Assembly (NCBI GenBank): GCA_009783265.1
Contig: WRHM01000002.1
Span: forward strand, 30,564 to 94,563
From: Oscillospiraceae bacterium
GTDB lineage: Bacteria; Bacillota; Clostridia; Oscillospirales; WRJC01
DNA: 64,000 nt
Reading direction: 5' to 3'
The notes under the pieces are model-generated. The model had not been told where the DNA came from. It did not search any database and was given only the letters and a program-made list of their open reading frames with translations. The position numbers and the translations under genes were made by a program. Below are positions 51,245 to 60,369 of the stretch, piece after piece; the first letter of the stretch is position 1, and each line of letters starts with the position of its first letter.

Positions 51245-52525
51245 ATGATTAAAACAGTTGCAAATAAAAAAATAGACGAAAAATATTATTATTTCAAACA
51301 TGAAAGCGGGCTTGATATTTATGTGATACCCAAAAACCACACGACTTCTTATGCTTTGTTCGGGACAAAATATGGGTCTGTTGACAGCATATTTAAAACA
51401 GACGGCGAAACGGAATTTACAGTTGTTCCCGACGGGATCGCGCATTTTCTCGAGCATAAATTATTTGACAACGAAAACGGCATAAACGCCGATCAGCTCT
51501 TTGCCGATACGGGAGCATACTCAAACGCGTACACATATTACGATAAAACCTGTTATTTATTTTCATGCGCGGATAATTTTGACGCATCTCTCGAAATATT
51601 GCTGGATTTTGTCACTCACCCGTATTTTACAGAAGAAAGCGTACAGAAAGAGCAGGGGATAATCGGGCAGGAAATAAGAATGTACGACGATAATCCCGGC
51701 TGGCAGGTATATTTTCAGTTAATGGCAAATATGTACGAAAAACACAGCGTAAGGCTTGATATTGCCGGAACAATCGAATCTATATCAAATATAACAGCCG
51801 GTATTTTATATAAATGCTATAATACTTTTTATAATCTAAATAATATGATGCTGTGCGTCGCCGGAAATGTCACGGCAGAACAGGTTGAAAAAGTCGCGGA
51901 TAAAGTTTTAAAAAATGCTGATATAATTAATATAGAGAGATATAAATATGACGAACCTGCGAATGTGCGTAAAAATATCACAGAAAAAAAGCTGAAAGTA
52001 TCAAGACCGTTGTTTAATATCGGATTAAAAGATGTTGAAACGGGAATTTACGCAAACGAACTTGCGAAAAAAGCGGTTGAAATTGATATATTAAACGATA
52101 TGTTATTTTCCAGATCAAGCGATTTTTACACAAGATTATACAGCGAGGGGAAAATAAATAATAAATTCGGCGCGGGCAGTGAAATAGAAACAGAATACGG
52201 GCATTTGATTTACAGCGGCGAATCAGATAATCCGGAAAAAGTCATGGGCGAAATTATTAAAGAATTTGAAAATAAAATAAAAAATGGATTGGACAGGGAA
52301 GAATTCGAACGCTGCAAAAAAGTAAGTTACGCCAGCAGCATAACTTTATTTGACAGCGCGGAAAATATAGCCAACGCATTTATAACATGTATGTTCAGGG
52401 GATATAATATATTTGATTTGCCCGAAATAATCGGTAGCGTGAAGTTTGAAGATATAGAAAAAAGATTAAATAAAGTTTTCAAAAAAGAAAATTTTATAAT
52501 CTCGATAATTAACCCGATTGAGTAA
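51245..52525 (+). CDS. yfmH: M16-family zinc peptidase YfmH
   Basis: A 426-residue M16 peptidase with an intact inverted zinc motif HFLEH (His67, Glu70, His71), a downstream glutamate region ESVQKEQGIIGQEIRMYDD and the usual NAYTYYDKTCYLFSC segment. It is the catalytic partner of YfmF. GGGGAAAATTAATT precedes the ATG. Its stop lies only 8 bases from the converging chromate transporter gene, with no terminator visible between them. Confidence 0.87.
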   Translation: MIKTVANKKIDEKYYYFKHESGLDIYVIPKNHTTSYALFGTKYGSVDSIFKTDGETEFTVVPDGIAHFLEHKLFDNENGINADQLFADTGAYSNAYTYYDKTCYLFSCADNFDASLEILLDFVTHPYFTEESVQKEQGIIGQEIRMYDDNPGWQVYFQLMANMYEKHSVRLDIAGTIESISNITAGILYKCYNTFYNLNNMMLCVAGNVTAEQVEKVADKVLKNADIINIERYKYDEPANVRKNITEKKLKVSRPLFNIGLKDVETGIYANELAKKAVEIDILNDMLFSRSSDFYTRLYSEGKINNKFGAGSEIETEYGHLIYSGESDNPEKVMGEIIKEFENKIKNGLDREEFERCKKVSYASSITLFDSAENIANAFITCMFRGYNIFDLPEIIGSVKFEDIEKRLNKVFKKENFIISIINPIE

Positions 52526-52532
52526 AAATAAA

Positions 52533-53123
52533 TTAAAATAATCCAAAATCTTTCGCGGTATAAAACATAATTCCAAGCACAGCCGAAAGAATAATTATTT
52601 TATAAGAATTAATTTTTAATTTTTCAATTTGCGAAAGAGCAAGAACTATTATAAAAATAGATATTTGCGTAAAATTTAAATTATTTATAAAATTAAAATT
52701 TATATTAATATTAAACGCTTTTATTGCGATAGAAATCACAGCCGCGGACATAAGCCCGATAACTGCGGGGCGAAGCCCGTTTAATGCGGCTGAAACGCCT
52801 CTATATTCAACAAACTTCATGAAAAATTTCGCTATAATTAAAATTATAATAAACGAAGGCAGAATTAATCCAAGACATGAAACGATTACCCCGGGAATAC
52901 CGAATTGTTTCATTCCGATAAAAGTTGATGTATTTATCGCAAAAGGTCCGGGCGTTGATTCGGCTACCGCGATATAATCCAGCAAATCTACTTCAGTACA
53001 CCAGCCTTTGCTTACTACTTTATCGGTTATCAGCGGGATCATAGCGTAACCGCCGCCGATAGTAAATAAGCCTATTTGAAAAAATGTTATAAATAAATCA
53101 AACAGTAAAAATATTTGCGGCAT
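52533..53123 (-). CDS. chromate transporter-family protein (single domain)
   Basis: A 196-residue CHR-family membrane protein with about five helices. FFQIGLFTIGGGYAMIPLI, AVAESTPGPFAINTSTFIG and GLRPAVIGLMSAA are diagnostic. Short CHR proteins usually come as adjacent pairs that together form a transporter; only one copy is seen here. The substrate may be chromate/sulfate-like anions or unknown. The start follows a weak GGAGATAAAATAA stretch. Confidence 0.87.
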   Translation of the reverse strand: MPQIFLLFDLFITFFQIGLFTIGGGYAMIPLITDKVVSKGWCTEVDLLDYIAVAESTPGPFAINTSTFIGMKQFGIPGVIVSCLGLILPSFIIILIIAKFFMKFVEYRGVSAALNGLRPAVIGLMSAAVISIAIKAFNININFNFINNLNFTQISIFIIVLALSQIEKLKINSYKIIILSAVLGIMFYTAKDFGLF

Positions 53124-53265
53124 TTATTTTATCTCCGTATTTTTGATAATTTGATAATATAATTATAATTTATACGTTCTTAATCATTTTATCATATTTT
53201 TATAGTAAAATAAATATATAAATCGTAAAATATTTTTTAGTTTGATATAGGAGAAAATATTTAAA

Positions 53266-53925
53266 ATGAAAGATTTTTTTGATATAAACGGTAAAGCTGT
53301 GATGAAATTATATATAAACCAGATAGCAATGTCTGTTTTTGGCATAATGGTAATATTTGCGTCGGCTCAAAGCGATTTTCTTGTATTTTTAGCTTCTGTT
53401 TTATCTGTGGGGTTATATCTTTTTATCATATATTCTATGATGTGGGAGCAGGGGGCAAGAGCCGCCGCAAAAACATTAAGGGCTGAAGATGCGGGAACCA
53501 GAAAAATATACACGCCGTTTATGATTGTTTTATTCGGCAGTTTATTTAATATTTTATGTTATTTGATATATACAGTTTTACAGATATATGTGTATATAAA
53601 AAATATAACCGAGGGAAATATAGCTTTGTTCGGCAATGTTATATGGAATTTTATGCGAATGATAAACGGTATATATATGGGTTTTGAATCTTTTTTATTC
53701 CCCAATCCAAACAGTATTGACACACATCCCGGAGAAGCCGTTTCGATAATAATGCATACGCCTTTTTATTATTTTTTCCTAACGCTTATCCCGTTGTTTG
53801 CGATAGGGATATTCGCGTATTACATGGGTGCGTCGGAAATAAGCATATTAAGAAAATTAGGTTTTAAAATAAAAAATAAATATGTTTCTAATACTCACAT
53901 AGATTATTCAAAAAACAAAAAATAA
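53266..53925 (+). CDS. conserved membrane protein of unknown function
   Basis: A 219-residue protein with four predicted helices (about residues 18-40, 44-62, 85-110, 165-190) and a basic tail. The EQGARAAAKTLRAEDAG loop lies between helices 2 and 3. Similar proteins appear widespread in Clostridia, but I know of no function. A TAGGAGAAAAT site precedes the ATG. It stands alone between a chromate transporter and cwlD. Confidence 0.7.
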   Translation: MKDFFDINGKAVMKLYINQIAMSVFGIMVIFASAQSDFLVFLASVLSVGLYLFIIYSMMWEQGARAAAKTLRAEDAGTRKIYTPFMIVLFGSLFNILCYLIYTVLQIYVYIKNITEGNIALFGNVIWNFMRMINGIYMGFESFLFPNPNSIDTHPGEAVSIIMHTPFYYFFLTLIPLFAIGIFAYYMGASEISILRKLGFKIKNKYVSNTHIDYSKNKK

Positions 53926-54014
53926 AAGTATTATAATTTTCTCTTTTTCATATATTTTATTAATTATTAATTATATTGTATTAATAAAAAAATCGAGAAA
54001 AAAAGGAGAAAATT

Positions 54015-54770
54015 ATGAATAGCAAAAAAAAATATCTCTTGAAATTTTATATTTTTGTTGTTATGTATATTTTTATGGCGTTGTTTATTTTATATCTGAC
54101 TTTTAAAGCAATCGCCGCAACTCCGGCTCTAAGTAATATTTATTTGATGAATGTCTCCGCAAACGAAGATATAATAAAATCAAATAAGCCTGTAATTATA
54201 ATAGACGCAGGACATGGCGGAATCGACGGCGGAGCGAGCAGCTCTGACGGTATAATAGAAAAAGATATAAATTTAGCGATAGCGTTAAAATTAAAGCGTT
54301 TGTTTAAAACAGCAAACTGCGAAGTTATTTTGACGCGTGAAACAGATGTTATGTTAAACGATGACGGGGTGAAAAAAAGAAAAGCGTCGGATTTGTCAAA
54401 CCGGGTAAAAATCGCGAATAAATATCCGGAAGCTATATTTATAAGTATTCACATGAATAAATATCCTCAGGAAAAATATAAGGGAATGCAGATATTTTTT
54501 TCGCAGAATAATCTTGACAGCGCGAATTTAGCCGAGCTTTTAAAAATAAATTATAAATCTTATATACAACCGGATAATAACCGAGAAATAAAACGCGGCA
54601 AAGATATTTTTGTGCTTGAAAAAATAAAAAGTATAGGAATATTGATAGAATGCGGATTTTTGTCGAATCACGAAGAAGCGCATTTGTTGATTCAAGATAA
54701 TTATCAAAATAAACTCGCTAAAATAATATTTGCTTCGGTCGTTGAATTTGAAAAGAAACTTGTAGAATAA
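54015..54770 (+). CDS. cwlD: N-acetylmuramoyl-L-alanine amidase, CwlD-like
   Basis: A 251-residue Amidase_3 enzyme that cleaves peptide side chains from muramic acid; CwlD in Bacillus acts in spore cortex formation. An N-terminal membrane helix (YIFMALFILYLTFKAI) is followed by the catalytic domain with zinc residues in IIDAGHGGIDGGA, GIIEKDINLAIA and ISIHMN, and the catalytic Glu in LIECGFLSN. Its size and N-terminal helix match CwlD. AAAGGAG precedes the ATG. The toxin-antitoxin pair follows after 7 bases. Confidence 0.88.
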   Translation: MNSKKKYLLKFYIFVVMYIFMALFILYLTFKAIAATPALSNIYLMNVSANEDIIKSNKPVIIIDAGHGGIDGGASSSDGIIEKDINLAIALKLKRLFKTANCEVILTRETDVMLNDDGVKKRKASDLSNRVKIANKYPEAIFISIHMNKYPQEKYKGMQIFFSQNNLDSANLAELLKINYKSYIQPDNNREIKRGKDIFVLEKIKSIGILIECGFLSNHEEAHLLIQDNYQNKLAKIIFASVVEFEKKLVE

Positions 54771-54777
54771 GAAGTAG

Positions 54778-55029
54778 GTGAATAATATAAAATTAAAATT
54801 ATCGAAAAAAGCTGCAAAAATATTGACAAATTTAAATAAACCTACACAATCCCGAATTTTAACAGGTATATATAATATACCAAAAGGAAATATAAAACCG
54901 TTTAAAGGCGTTGACGGAACATATAGATTACGAGTGGGTGACTGGCGTGTTTTATTTTCATATCCGAATAAAAATGAAATATTAATTGAAAAGATATCAT
55001 CGCGAGGCGATGCATATAAGGGGGGATAA
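54778..55029 (+). CDS. RelE/ParE-type toxin
   Basis: An 83-residue protein with the RelE/ParE fold signature YRLRVGDWRVLF and a C-terminal EKISSRGDAYK. RelE toxins cut mRNA on the ribosome and ParE toxins attack gyrase; the type cannot be decided. The start is a GTG at 54778 seven bases after the cwlD stop, with GAAGTAGG overlapping. The next gene, two bases after its stop, is the likely antitoxin, so this is a toxin-first type II module. Confidence 0.83.
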   Translation: MNNIKLKLSKKAAKILTNLNKPTQSRILTGIYNIPKGNIKPFKGVDGTYRLRVGDWRVLFSYPNKNEILIEKISSRGDAYKGG

Positions 55030-55031
55030 AA

Positions 55032-55223
55032 ATGTCACCGAATGTGAAACAAATAACTGATGTAATAGAATTATTACCGGAAAAGGAACAAAAACTTATA
55101 TATGAACTTATTATCCGGTTATTACCCGATGATATAGCGACAAAAGAGGATATAATTGATATAGAGCAAGCTCGCGATGAATATAATCGTGGCGAAACTG
55201 TGAGTATAGAAGATATAATATAA
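55032..55223 (+). CDS. antitoxin of the RelE/ParE-type module
   Basis: A 63-residue acidic protein with a helical N-terminal half (ITDVIELLPEKEQKLIYELIIRLLP) and a C-terminal DIEQARDEYNRGETVSIEDII, a pattern common in antitoxins that wrap around RelE/ParE toxins. No clear DNA-binding domain is visible. AGGGGGGATAAAA precedes the ATG at 55032. Confidence 0.75.
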   Translation: MSPNVKQITDVIELLPEKEQKLIYELIIRLLPDDIATKEDIIDIEQARDEYNRGETVSIEDII

Positions 55224-55266
55224 ATTATGTTTAAAATAGTTAAATAATTATAAGGAAATACAAAAC

Positions 55267-56658
55267 ATGGCTAAAAAACCCACAACAGTTTATGTCTGCA
55301 CAAACTGCGGCGAACAGACTGTCAAATGGTTTGGCAGATGTCCGTCGTGCAGCCAGTGGAACACTATGCAGGAAGAAGATTATTCGCCTCCTGTCGCGCC
55401 GGAAAAAGAAAACAAAAAAATAAACGCCGTTGAGAGATACCAGAGCAAATCAACGGCTAAAACTTCTGTTTTAAAATTGAGCGATATTAATTTAAACGAC
55501 GAAATTAGATTTAAAACAGGATTGAATGAATTCGACAGGGTTCTCGGCGGAGGATTGGTGAAAGGCTCGGTCGTTTTGTTATCGGGCGAACCGGGTATCG
55601 GTAAATCTACTCTTTTGTTGCAGATATGCGATAAATTCGGCGAAGATTTTAAAATCATGTATGTATCCGGAGAAGAATCGCAGAATCAAATAAAACTCAG
55701 AGCTCAGCGGTTATCTGTCGATGCTAAAAATTTATATGTATATACAGAGACAAACATAGCTAAAATACATGACGCGCTTGATGAAATTAAACCGGATTTA
55801 TTGATTATAGATTCTATACAGACTATGTATGATAATAATTCCGCAAGTTCGCCCGGAAGCGTGGTACAAGTTCGGGAATCTGCGCTGTCTTTTATGCAAA
55901 AAGCCAAAACCGAAGAAATTTCGATTGTTCTTGTCGGCCACGTAAACAAAGAAGGCGGGATAGCAGGGCCGAAAGTCCTTGAACACATGGTTGATGCCGT
56001 TTTATATTTTGAAGGGGAGAGGCAGCAGTCTTACAGGATAATACGCGCTATAAAAAACCGTTATGGCTCAACAAACGAAATCGGCGTATTCACAATGAAA
56101 CAGGACGGTTTATCAGAAGTCGAAAATCCGTCTGAAATGCTGTTATCGGGCAGATTGTTGGATGTTCCGGGAAACTGCGCGGTAAGCGTAATCGAAGGGA
56201 CGAGACCGTTGATTGCGGAAATACAGGCTCTCGTCACAAATACTGCTTTTCCGTCGCCGAGACGCATGGCAAACGGAATAGATTATAACAGGTTGTGTAT
56301 GCTTATAGCTGTTCTTGAAAAAAGATTGAGATTAAAATTATCGTTGCAGGACGCTTATGTAAATGTCGTTGGCGGATTAAAAATAGAAGAGCCATCGTGC
56401 GATTTAGCCGTTGTTTTATCTATTATATCAAGTTATAAAGATATACCGGTGCATAATGATATTGTCGCAATGGGCGAAGTGGGGTTATCCGGAGAATTAC
56501 GGCAGATAAGCAATATAGATACAAGGGTATCGGAAGCGATACGGCTGGGATTTAAAAAAATCGTCCTGCCGCATAAAAATATTATTAATATAAAAAAATC
56601 AGAAGCCGAAATAATTTATGTTAAAAGTATTTTTGACGCGCTTGATCTGATTGTATAG
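55267..56658 (+). CDS. radA: DNA repair protein RadA
   Basis: A 463-residue RecA-like helicase that helps branch migration in recombination repair. The N-terminal zinc finger has Cys11, Cys14, Cys25 and Cys28. Walker A GEPGIGKS is at 107-114, KNRYG at 263-267, and a Lon-like C-terminal domain (VGGLKIEEPSCDLAV) completes the family plan. The start is the ATG at 55267 (ATAAGGAAAT site). The final 38 bases overlap a small Cys-rich gene on the other strand. Confidence 0.97.
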   Translation: MAKKPTTVYVCTNCGEQTVKWFGRCPSCSQWNTMQEEDYSPPVAPEKENKKINAVERYQSKSTAKTSVLKLSDINLNDEIRFKTGLNEFDRVLGGGLVKGSVVLLSGEPGIGKSTLLLQICDKFGEDFKIMYVSGEESQNQIKLRAQRLSVDAKNLYVYTETNIAKIHDALDEIKPDLLIIDSIQTMYDNNSASSPGSVVQVRESALSFMQKAKTEEISIVLVGHVNKEGGIAGPKVLEHMVDAVLYFEGERQQSYRIIRAIKNRYGSTNEIGVFTMKQDGLSEVENPSEMLLSGRLLDVPGNCAVSVIEGTRPLIAEIQALVTNTAFPSPRRMANGIDYNRLCMLIAVLEKRLRLKLSLQDAYVNVVGGLKIEEPSCDLAVVLSIISSYKDIPVHNDIVAMGEVGLSGELRQISNIDTRVSEAIRLGFKKIVLPHKNIINIKKSEAEIIYVKSIFDALDLIV

Positions 56659-56839
56659 TCTGGTCGGTATTTTTTTGATTTTCCGGAGTTTTTCTTTTTT
56701 GAATTTTAGGCTTATAATATAAGCAGCCTGAATCGTTTACTTCGTCAGTATTATTTGCGACGGAAGCGGAATAAATATTTTTAAGGCCGCAAAAACCGTC
56801 TTCCTGAAATTTGCAGTTGTCAGAGCATCTGATAAGCAT
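56621..56839 (-). CDS. small Cys-rich protein
   Basis: A 72-residue protein with CSDNCKFQEDGFCGL at the front and SGCLYYKP near residue 42, a four-Cys pattern seen in a widespread small clostridial family. In some databases these have been labelled acyl-carrier dehydratases without evidence. A GGAGG site eight bases before the ATG supports it as a true gene. The charged C-terminal tail overlaps the end of radA by 38 bases on the opposite strand. The function is unknown. Confidence 0.65.
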   Translation of the reverse strand: MLIRCSDNCKFQEDGFCGLKNIYSASVANNTDEVNDSGCLYYKPKIQKRKTPENQKNTDQTIQSDQARQKYF

Positions 56840-56942
56840 ATATAACCTCCAAAATAATAAATATAAATAATAAATTTAGTATATCTATCACAGCAAAGAT
56901 TATTCTTGATAAACAAAATTGTAACTGAATTGTAACAAAAAT

Positions 56943-57662
56943 ATGAAAAATATGAAAAATATAATCTGTTCATATAAAATTGACGATGAAATAGAAAAAA
57001 ATCTTATAAATCTCAGCATAAATCCGGTAAAACTTCGCGGATTTGAAAAGCTAAACAAATCAAACCCATTAAATTATCACCCGGATATGCTTTGTTTTAA
57101 CTTGGATAAAAACAAATGGATATTTTATGAAAAAATCTATAAAATAAATAAAAGCATAATCGACAAATTAAATTTTGAAATAATAATCGCGGATAATCCA
57201 AAATTATATCAATATCCGTATGATATTGGGTTAAACGCCGTAATGTTCGGCGATTATCTGATAGGCAACGTTAAATATATAAACAAAAATATTTTAGAAT
57301 ACGCAAAAAAAACAAATAAAAAAATAATTGATGTAAAACAGGGATACACAAAATGTTCTGTTTGTATCGTTGATGAAAATTCTATAATAACATCTGACGA
57401 ATCTATATATAAAAAAGCGATAGAAAATAATATAAACGTTTTATTGATAAAAAAAGGACATATTGATTTAGATAGCTACGAATACGGATTTATAGGCGGT
57501 TGTTCCGGGCTTATAGATAAAAATAAATTAGTGTTTACGGGGGATATAACTCTACACCCAAATTATAAAGATATAAAGAGTTTCTGCGATAATAGGAAAG
57601 TGGAAATTATTTCTCTATCGAAGAAAAAATTGTATGATTACGGAAGTTTATTATGTATATAA
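56943..57662 (+). CDS. conserved protein, possibly DUF6873 (GME-fold) family
   Basis: A 239-residue protein with no signal peptide. LNYHPDMLCF, FGDYLIGNVKY, VKQGYTKCSVCIVDENSIITSD, GFIGGCSGLI and FTGDITLHPNYKDI match the pattern of a clostridial family resembling amidinotransferase (GME) folds. The cysteine in KCSVC may be functional, but no activity is known. The start ATG 56943 has a weak site; ATG 56952 is an alternative. Its end overlaps the next gene by 10 bases. Confidence 0.6.
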   Translation: MKNMKNIICSYKIDDEIEKNLINLSINPVKLRGFEKLNKSNPLNYHPDMLCFNLDKNKWIFYEKIYKINKSIIDKLNFEIIIADNPKLYQYPYDIGLNAVMFGDYLIGNVKYINKNILEYAKKTNKKIIDVKQGYTKCSVCIVDENSIITSDESIYKKAIENNINVLLIKKGHIDLDSYEYGFIGGCSGLIDKNKLVFTGDITLHPNYKDIKSFCDNRKVEIISLSKKKLYDYGSLLCI

Positions 57663-58594
57663 AAAAAATTGTTTTATTTGTATTGTTATTGAATTTTATA
57701 TTTTTATTTGCATGTGAAAATTCAAACGATTTAAATAATTTACGCGAATCAACGGAATCAACGGAAACCGTAAAACCGCAAAAAATAGAATATTTGCAAG
57801 AATTAGGTGTTGTTTATGTGAGAAACGACTCTAATTTAAAAATGGATATTTATTATCCCACAAAAATAAAAAACATAGACGATAAATATAAATTAATTAT
57901 GATGCTTCACGGTGGCGGCTGGATTGCGGGAGATAAAACTCAGCCTATGTACATGTTCAAGCCAATTATAGACGAATTGCGGGAAAACGGATATATAGTT
58001 GTAATGCCTCAGTACAGCTACGCTTTGAATGAGAATAATCTATATGGAATATTAGGCGACATAAATATAGCGTTTTTATATTTATATGAAAATCGCGAAA
58101 AATATAATATTGATTTGGATTCAATCGGGATTATGGGATATTCAGCAGGAGCACATCTGGCTATGTTACATTCTTATATACCTAACGAAACAAAAGATTT
58201 TATGGATATAAAATATTGCCTGAGTTTTGCGGGTCCGTCAAAATTTTACGGGGACGAATTATTTGAATATCCGGAAACTACGTTATATTTAATCGAAAAT
58301 TTATTTAACGGTACTTATGAAGAAAAAGAAGAAGAATATATACAGGGAAGCCCGTATGCTTATTTGGAATTTTATGAATATATCGAAAAAGTCCCGTTAT
58401 TGTTTATTCACGATGAATATGATAATGTAGTGCCGTTTAATCAATCGCAGGTTATGTGCGATAAAGCGGTTGAACTGGGAATAGATTGCGAGCTGATAAA
58501 ATTAAACGGATTTTATCATCAGATTGATTTTAATTATTATAAAAACGATGAAATTATTAATACAATTTTAGATTTTATATATAAATATTCATAA
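57653..58594 (+). CDS. lipoprotein esterase/lipase of the alpha/beta-hydrolase fold
   Basis: A 313-residue exported lipoprotein (lipobox LFAC with Cys21) carrying an alpha/beta-hydrolase domain of the hormone-sensitive lipase/BD-FAE type. The oxyanion motif is MMLHGGGWIAGDKT, the nucleophile elbow GYSAGAHLA, an acid/base region is LFIHDEYDNVVPF, and the His is in LNGFYHQ. It may act on sugar esters or lipids at the cell surface. It overlaps the previous gene by 10 bases, so the two are cotranscribed. Confidence 0.82.
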   Translation: MYIKKIVLFVLLLNFIFLFACENSNDLNNLRESTESTETVKPQKIEYLQELGVVYVRNDSNLKMDIYYPTKIKNIDDKYKLIMMLHGGGWIAGDKTQPMYMFKPIIDELRENGYIVVMPQYSYALNENNLYGILGDINIAFLYLYENREKYNIDLDSIGIMGYSAGAHLAMLHSYIPNETKDFMDIKYCLSFAGPSKFYGDELFEYPETTLYLIENLFNGTYEEKEEEYIQGSPYAYLEFYEYIEKVPLLFIHDEYDNVVPFNQSQVMCDKAVELGIDCELIKLNGFYHQIDFNYYKNDEIINTILDFIYKYS

Positions 58595-58687
58595 ATTTAT
58601 TATAAGATATAATATTATATTAATTTAAAACAATTATGTATAAACAAGGCAAAGCAAATAAATAATAATACGGAGGATAAAAATTTT

Positions 58688-59251
58688 ATGGTAGTTGCCG
58701 GAGATTTCAGAAACGGAGTAACATTTGATATGGACGGTTCCGTTTATCAGATAATCGAATTTCAGCATGTTAAACCCGGAAAAGGCGCGGCATTTGTCAG
58801 GACAAAAATAAAAAACGTAATTACAGGGTCAGTTACAGAAAGAACGTTCAATCCGTCGGATAAATTTCCTGAAGCGTTTGTCGAAAGAAAAGATATGCAG
58901 TATTTATACAACGACGGAGAATTATATTATTTCATGGACATGGAATCTTATGAACAGATTCCGTTAAATAAAGAAAAACTGTCTGACAATTTCCAGTTTG
59001 TCAAAGAAAACGAAATAGTAAAAATAATATCTTATAAAGGCAATGTTTTCGGCGTGGATCCTCCTACGTTTGTTGAATTAAAAGTTATACATTCAGAACC
59101 CGCAATCAAGGGCGACACTGTAAATAATACATTAAAGCCCGCCACTATGGAAACAGGGGTTATAATTAAAGTCCCGATGTTTATAAGCGAGGGCGATGTT
59201 TTAAAAATAGACACGAGAAACGGCGAATATCTTGAACGTGTAAAACAATAA
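58688..59251 (+). CDS. efp: translation elongation factor P
   Basis: A 187-residue, three-domain factor that rescues ribosomes at polyproline stretches. The N-terminal KOW-like domain carries the loop KPGKGAAFV with Lys32, the residue modified in several lineages. [12 protein letters not shown] and the C-terminal [16 protein letters not shown] and [11 protein letters not shown] motifs are standard. CGGAGGAT precedes the ATG. yfmF and yfmH, linked to EF-P modification in Bacillus, lie 6-9 kb upstream. Confidence 0.97.
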   Translation: MVVAGDFRNGVTFDMDGSVYQIIEFQHVKPGKGAAFVRTKIKNVITGSVTERTFNPSDKFPEAFVERKDMQYLYNDGELYYFMDMESYEQIPLNKEKLSDNFQFVKENEIVKIISYKGNVFGVDPPTFVELKVIHSEPAIKGDTVNNTLKPATMETGVIIKVPMFISEGDVLKIDTRNGEYLERVKQ

Positions 59252-59287
59252 TTTAAAATAATAAAATAATATGAGGAAAAAACTAAT

Positions 59288-59851
59288 ATGAATATAAGTG
59301 AAAAAGTAGCGTATTTAAAAGGCCTCGCCGAAGGGCTGGAAATTTCGTCAGATTCGAAAAACGGCAAAATAATAAAAGGCATACTTGACGTACTTGCTGA
59401 TATATCGGAATCTGTCGAGATACTCGAGGACGAAACCGCAACTCTTGATGATTATATAACAGAAGTTGACGAAGATTTAGGGCAGCTTGAAGAAGATTTC
59501 GAAAAAACATGCGGATATAAACTCTATGAAAAAGAAAAAAATAGTTTAATTGATATGCACACATGCGAAGATGAAGACGAATTTGAAGATTTGGAAGATT
59601 TCGAGTATGAAGACGAAGACGATTTAGAAGATGACGCGTTACTTGACGGGATTGTAGAAATAAAATGCCCTAAATGCAATAAGCATATTTTTGTAGAAAC
59701 CGACGATCTTCTTGACAGCGATTATATAAATTGTTCGGAATGCGGCGGTGAAATTAAAGTTGTAAACGAAATGACTGACGGCGAAAATTGCTCATGCGGG
59801 CATTGTATCGCGCAAAACGAAGAAAATAATAAAGACGAATTGGCGTTTTAA
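59288..59851 (+). CDS. CD1247-type protein with acidic linker and zinc ribbon
   Basis: A 187-residue cytoplasmic protein. The helical N-terminal domain (VAYLKGLAEGL, ILDVLADISESVEILEDE) matches the CD1247 N-terminal family. A strongly acidic stretch (about residues 95-120) follows. A zinc ribbon has Cys pairs at KCPKC-type and NCSECGG positions, followed by a further Cys/His cluster NCSCGHC. It lies directly after efp (36-base gap, ATGAGGAAAAAA site), a common arrangement in Clostridia. The function is unknown. Confidence 0.82.
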   Translation: MNISEKVAYLKGLAEGLEISSDSKNGKIIKGILDVLADISESVEILEDETATLDDYITEVDEDLGQLEEDFEKTCGYKLYEKEKNSLIDMHTCEDEDEFEDLEDFEYEDEDDLEDDALLDGIVEIKCPKCNKHIFVETDDLLDSDYINCSECGGEIKVVNEMTDGENCSCGHCIAQNEENNKDELAF

Positions 59852-59861
59852 TAAAAAATAC

Positions 59862-59890
59862 AGGGTATAAATTTATTTATACCCTATATT
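59862..59890 (+). terminator. terminator after efp and the CD1247-type gene
   Basis: The 10-bp stem AGGGTATAAA/TTTATACCCT (59862-59871 and 59876-59885) with loop TTTA, followed by ATATTTTTATTTTT. Confidence 0.88.
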
Positions 59891-59973
59891 TTTATTTTTA
59901 GTTAATCATATAAATATAAAATAAATCATAAATATTAATATATGATATTGTAATTGACGGAGGTTATATTTAT

Positions 59974-60351
59974 ATGAAACAGGATAAAATTGATTCAGAA
60001 CAATTTGATTATAAAAGAATATTTAACGAAAATATAAAATCTGAAATTAAAAATAATATAGAAAATAAAGCTGATAAAAAAGAAAAAAGAAAATTAAAAG
60101 AAAAAAAATATATCAAAGTTTTTCTTGTGCAGTCTATTATTTGTCTGATAATAATAGGCAGTATAATAATAACAAAATATACTAATCCGAAAACTTTTGT
60201 TTCAGTTTCATCAGTTTTAAACGGAATATACGAAAATAACATAACTCTTTTTGATTTAAATAAATTAATAGATGAAAAAATAATTGGAAACGACGTTCTT
60301 GCGACTTTTTTTAACATAAACAGCAAATCAGTTTTATCTGACGAAGATTAA
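59974..60351 (+). CDS. small membrane protein, possibly a SpoIVFA-like partner
   Basis: A 125-residue protein with a 55-residue, very Lys-rich cytoplasmic head, one membrane helix (VFLVQSIICLIIIGSIIITKY) and about 55 outside residues (PKTFVSVSSVLNGIYENNITLFDLNKLI). Its topology and position just before an M50 protease resemble SpoIVFA, which holds SpoIVFB in check, but the M23-type domain of SpoIVFA is missing. This assignment is inference. CGGAGG precedes the ATG. The next gene begins 18 bases later. Confidence 0.6.
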   Translation: MKQDKIDSEQFDYKRIFNENIKSEIKNNIENKADKKEKRKLKEKKYIKVFLVQSIICLIIIGSIIITKYTNPKTFVSVSSVLNGIYENNITLFDLNKLIDEKIIGNDVLATFFNINSKSVLSDED

Positions 60352-60369
60352 AATAAAACTGATAAATTT

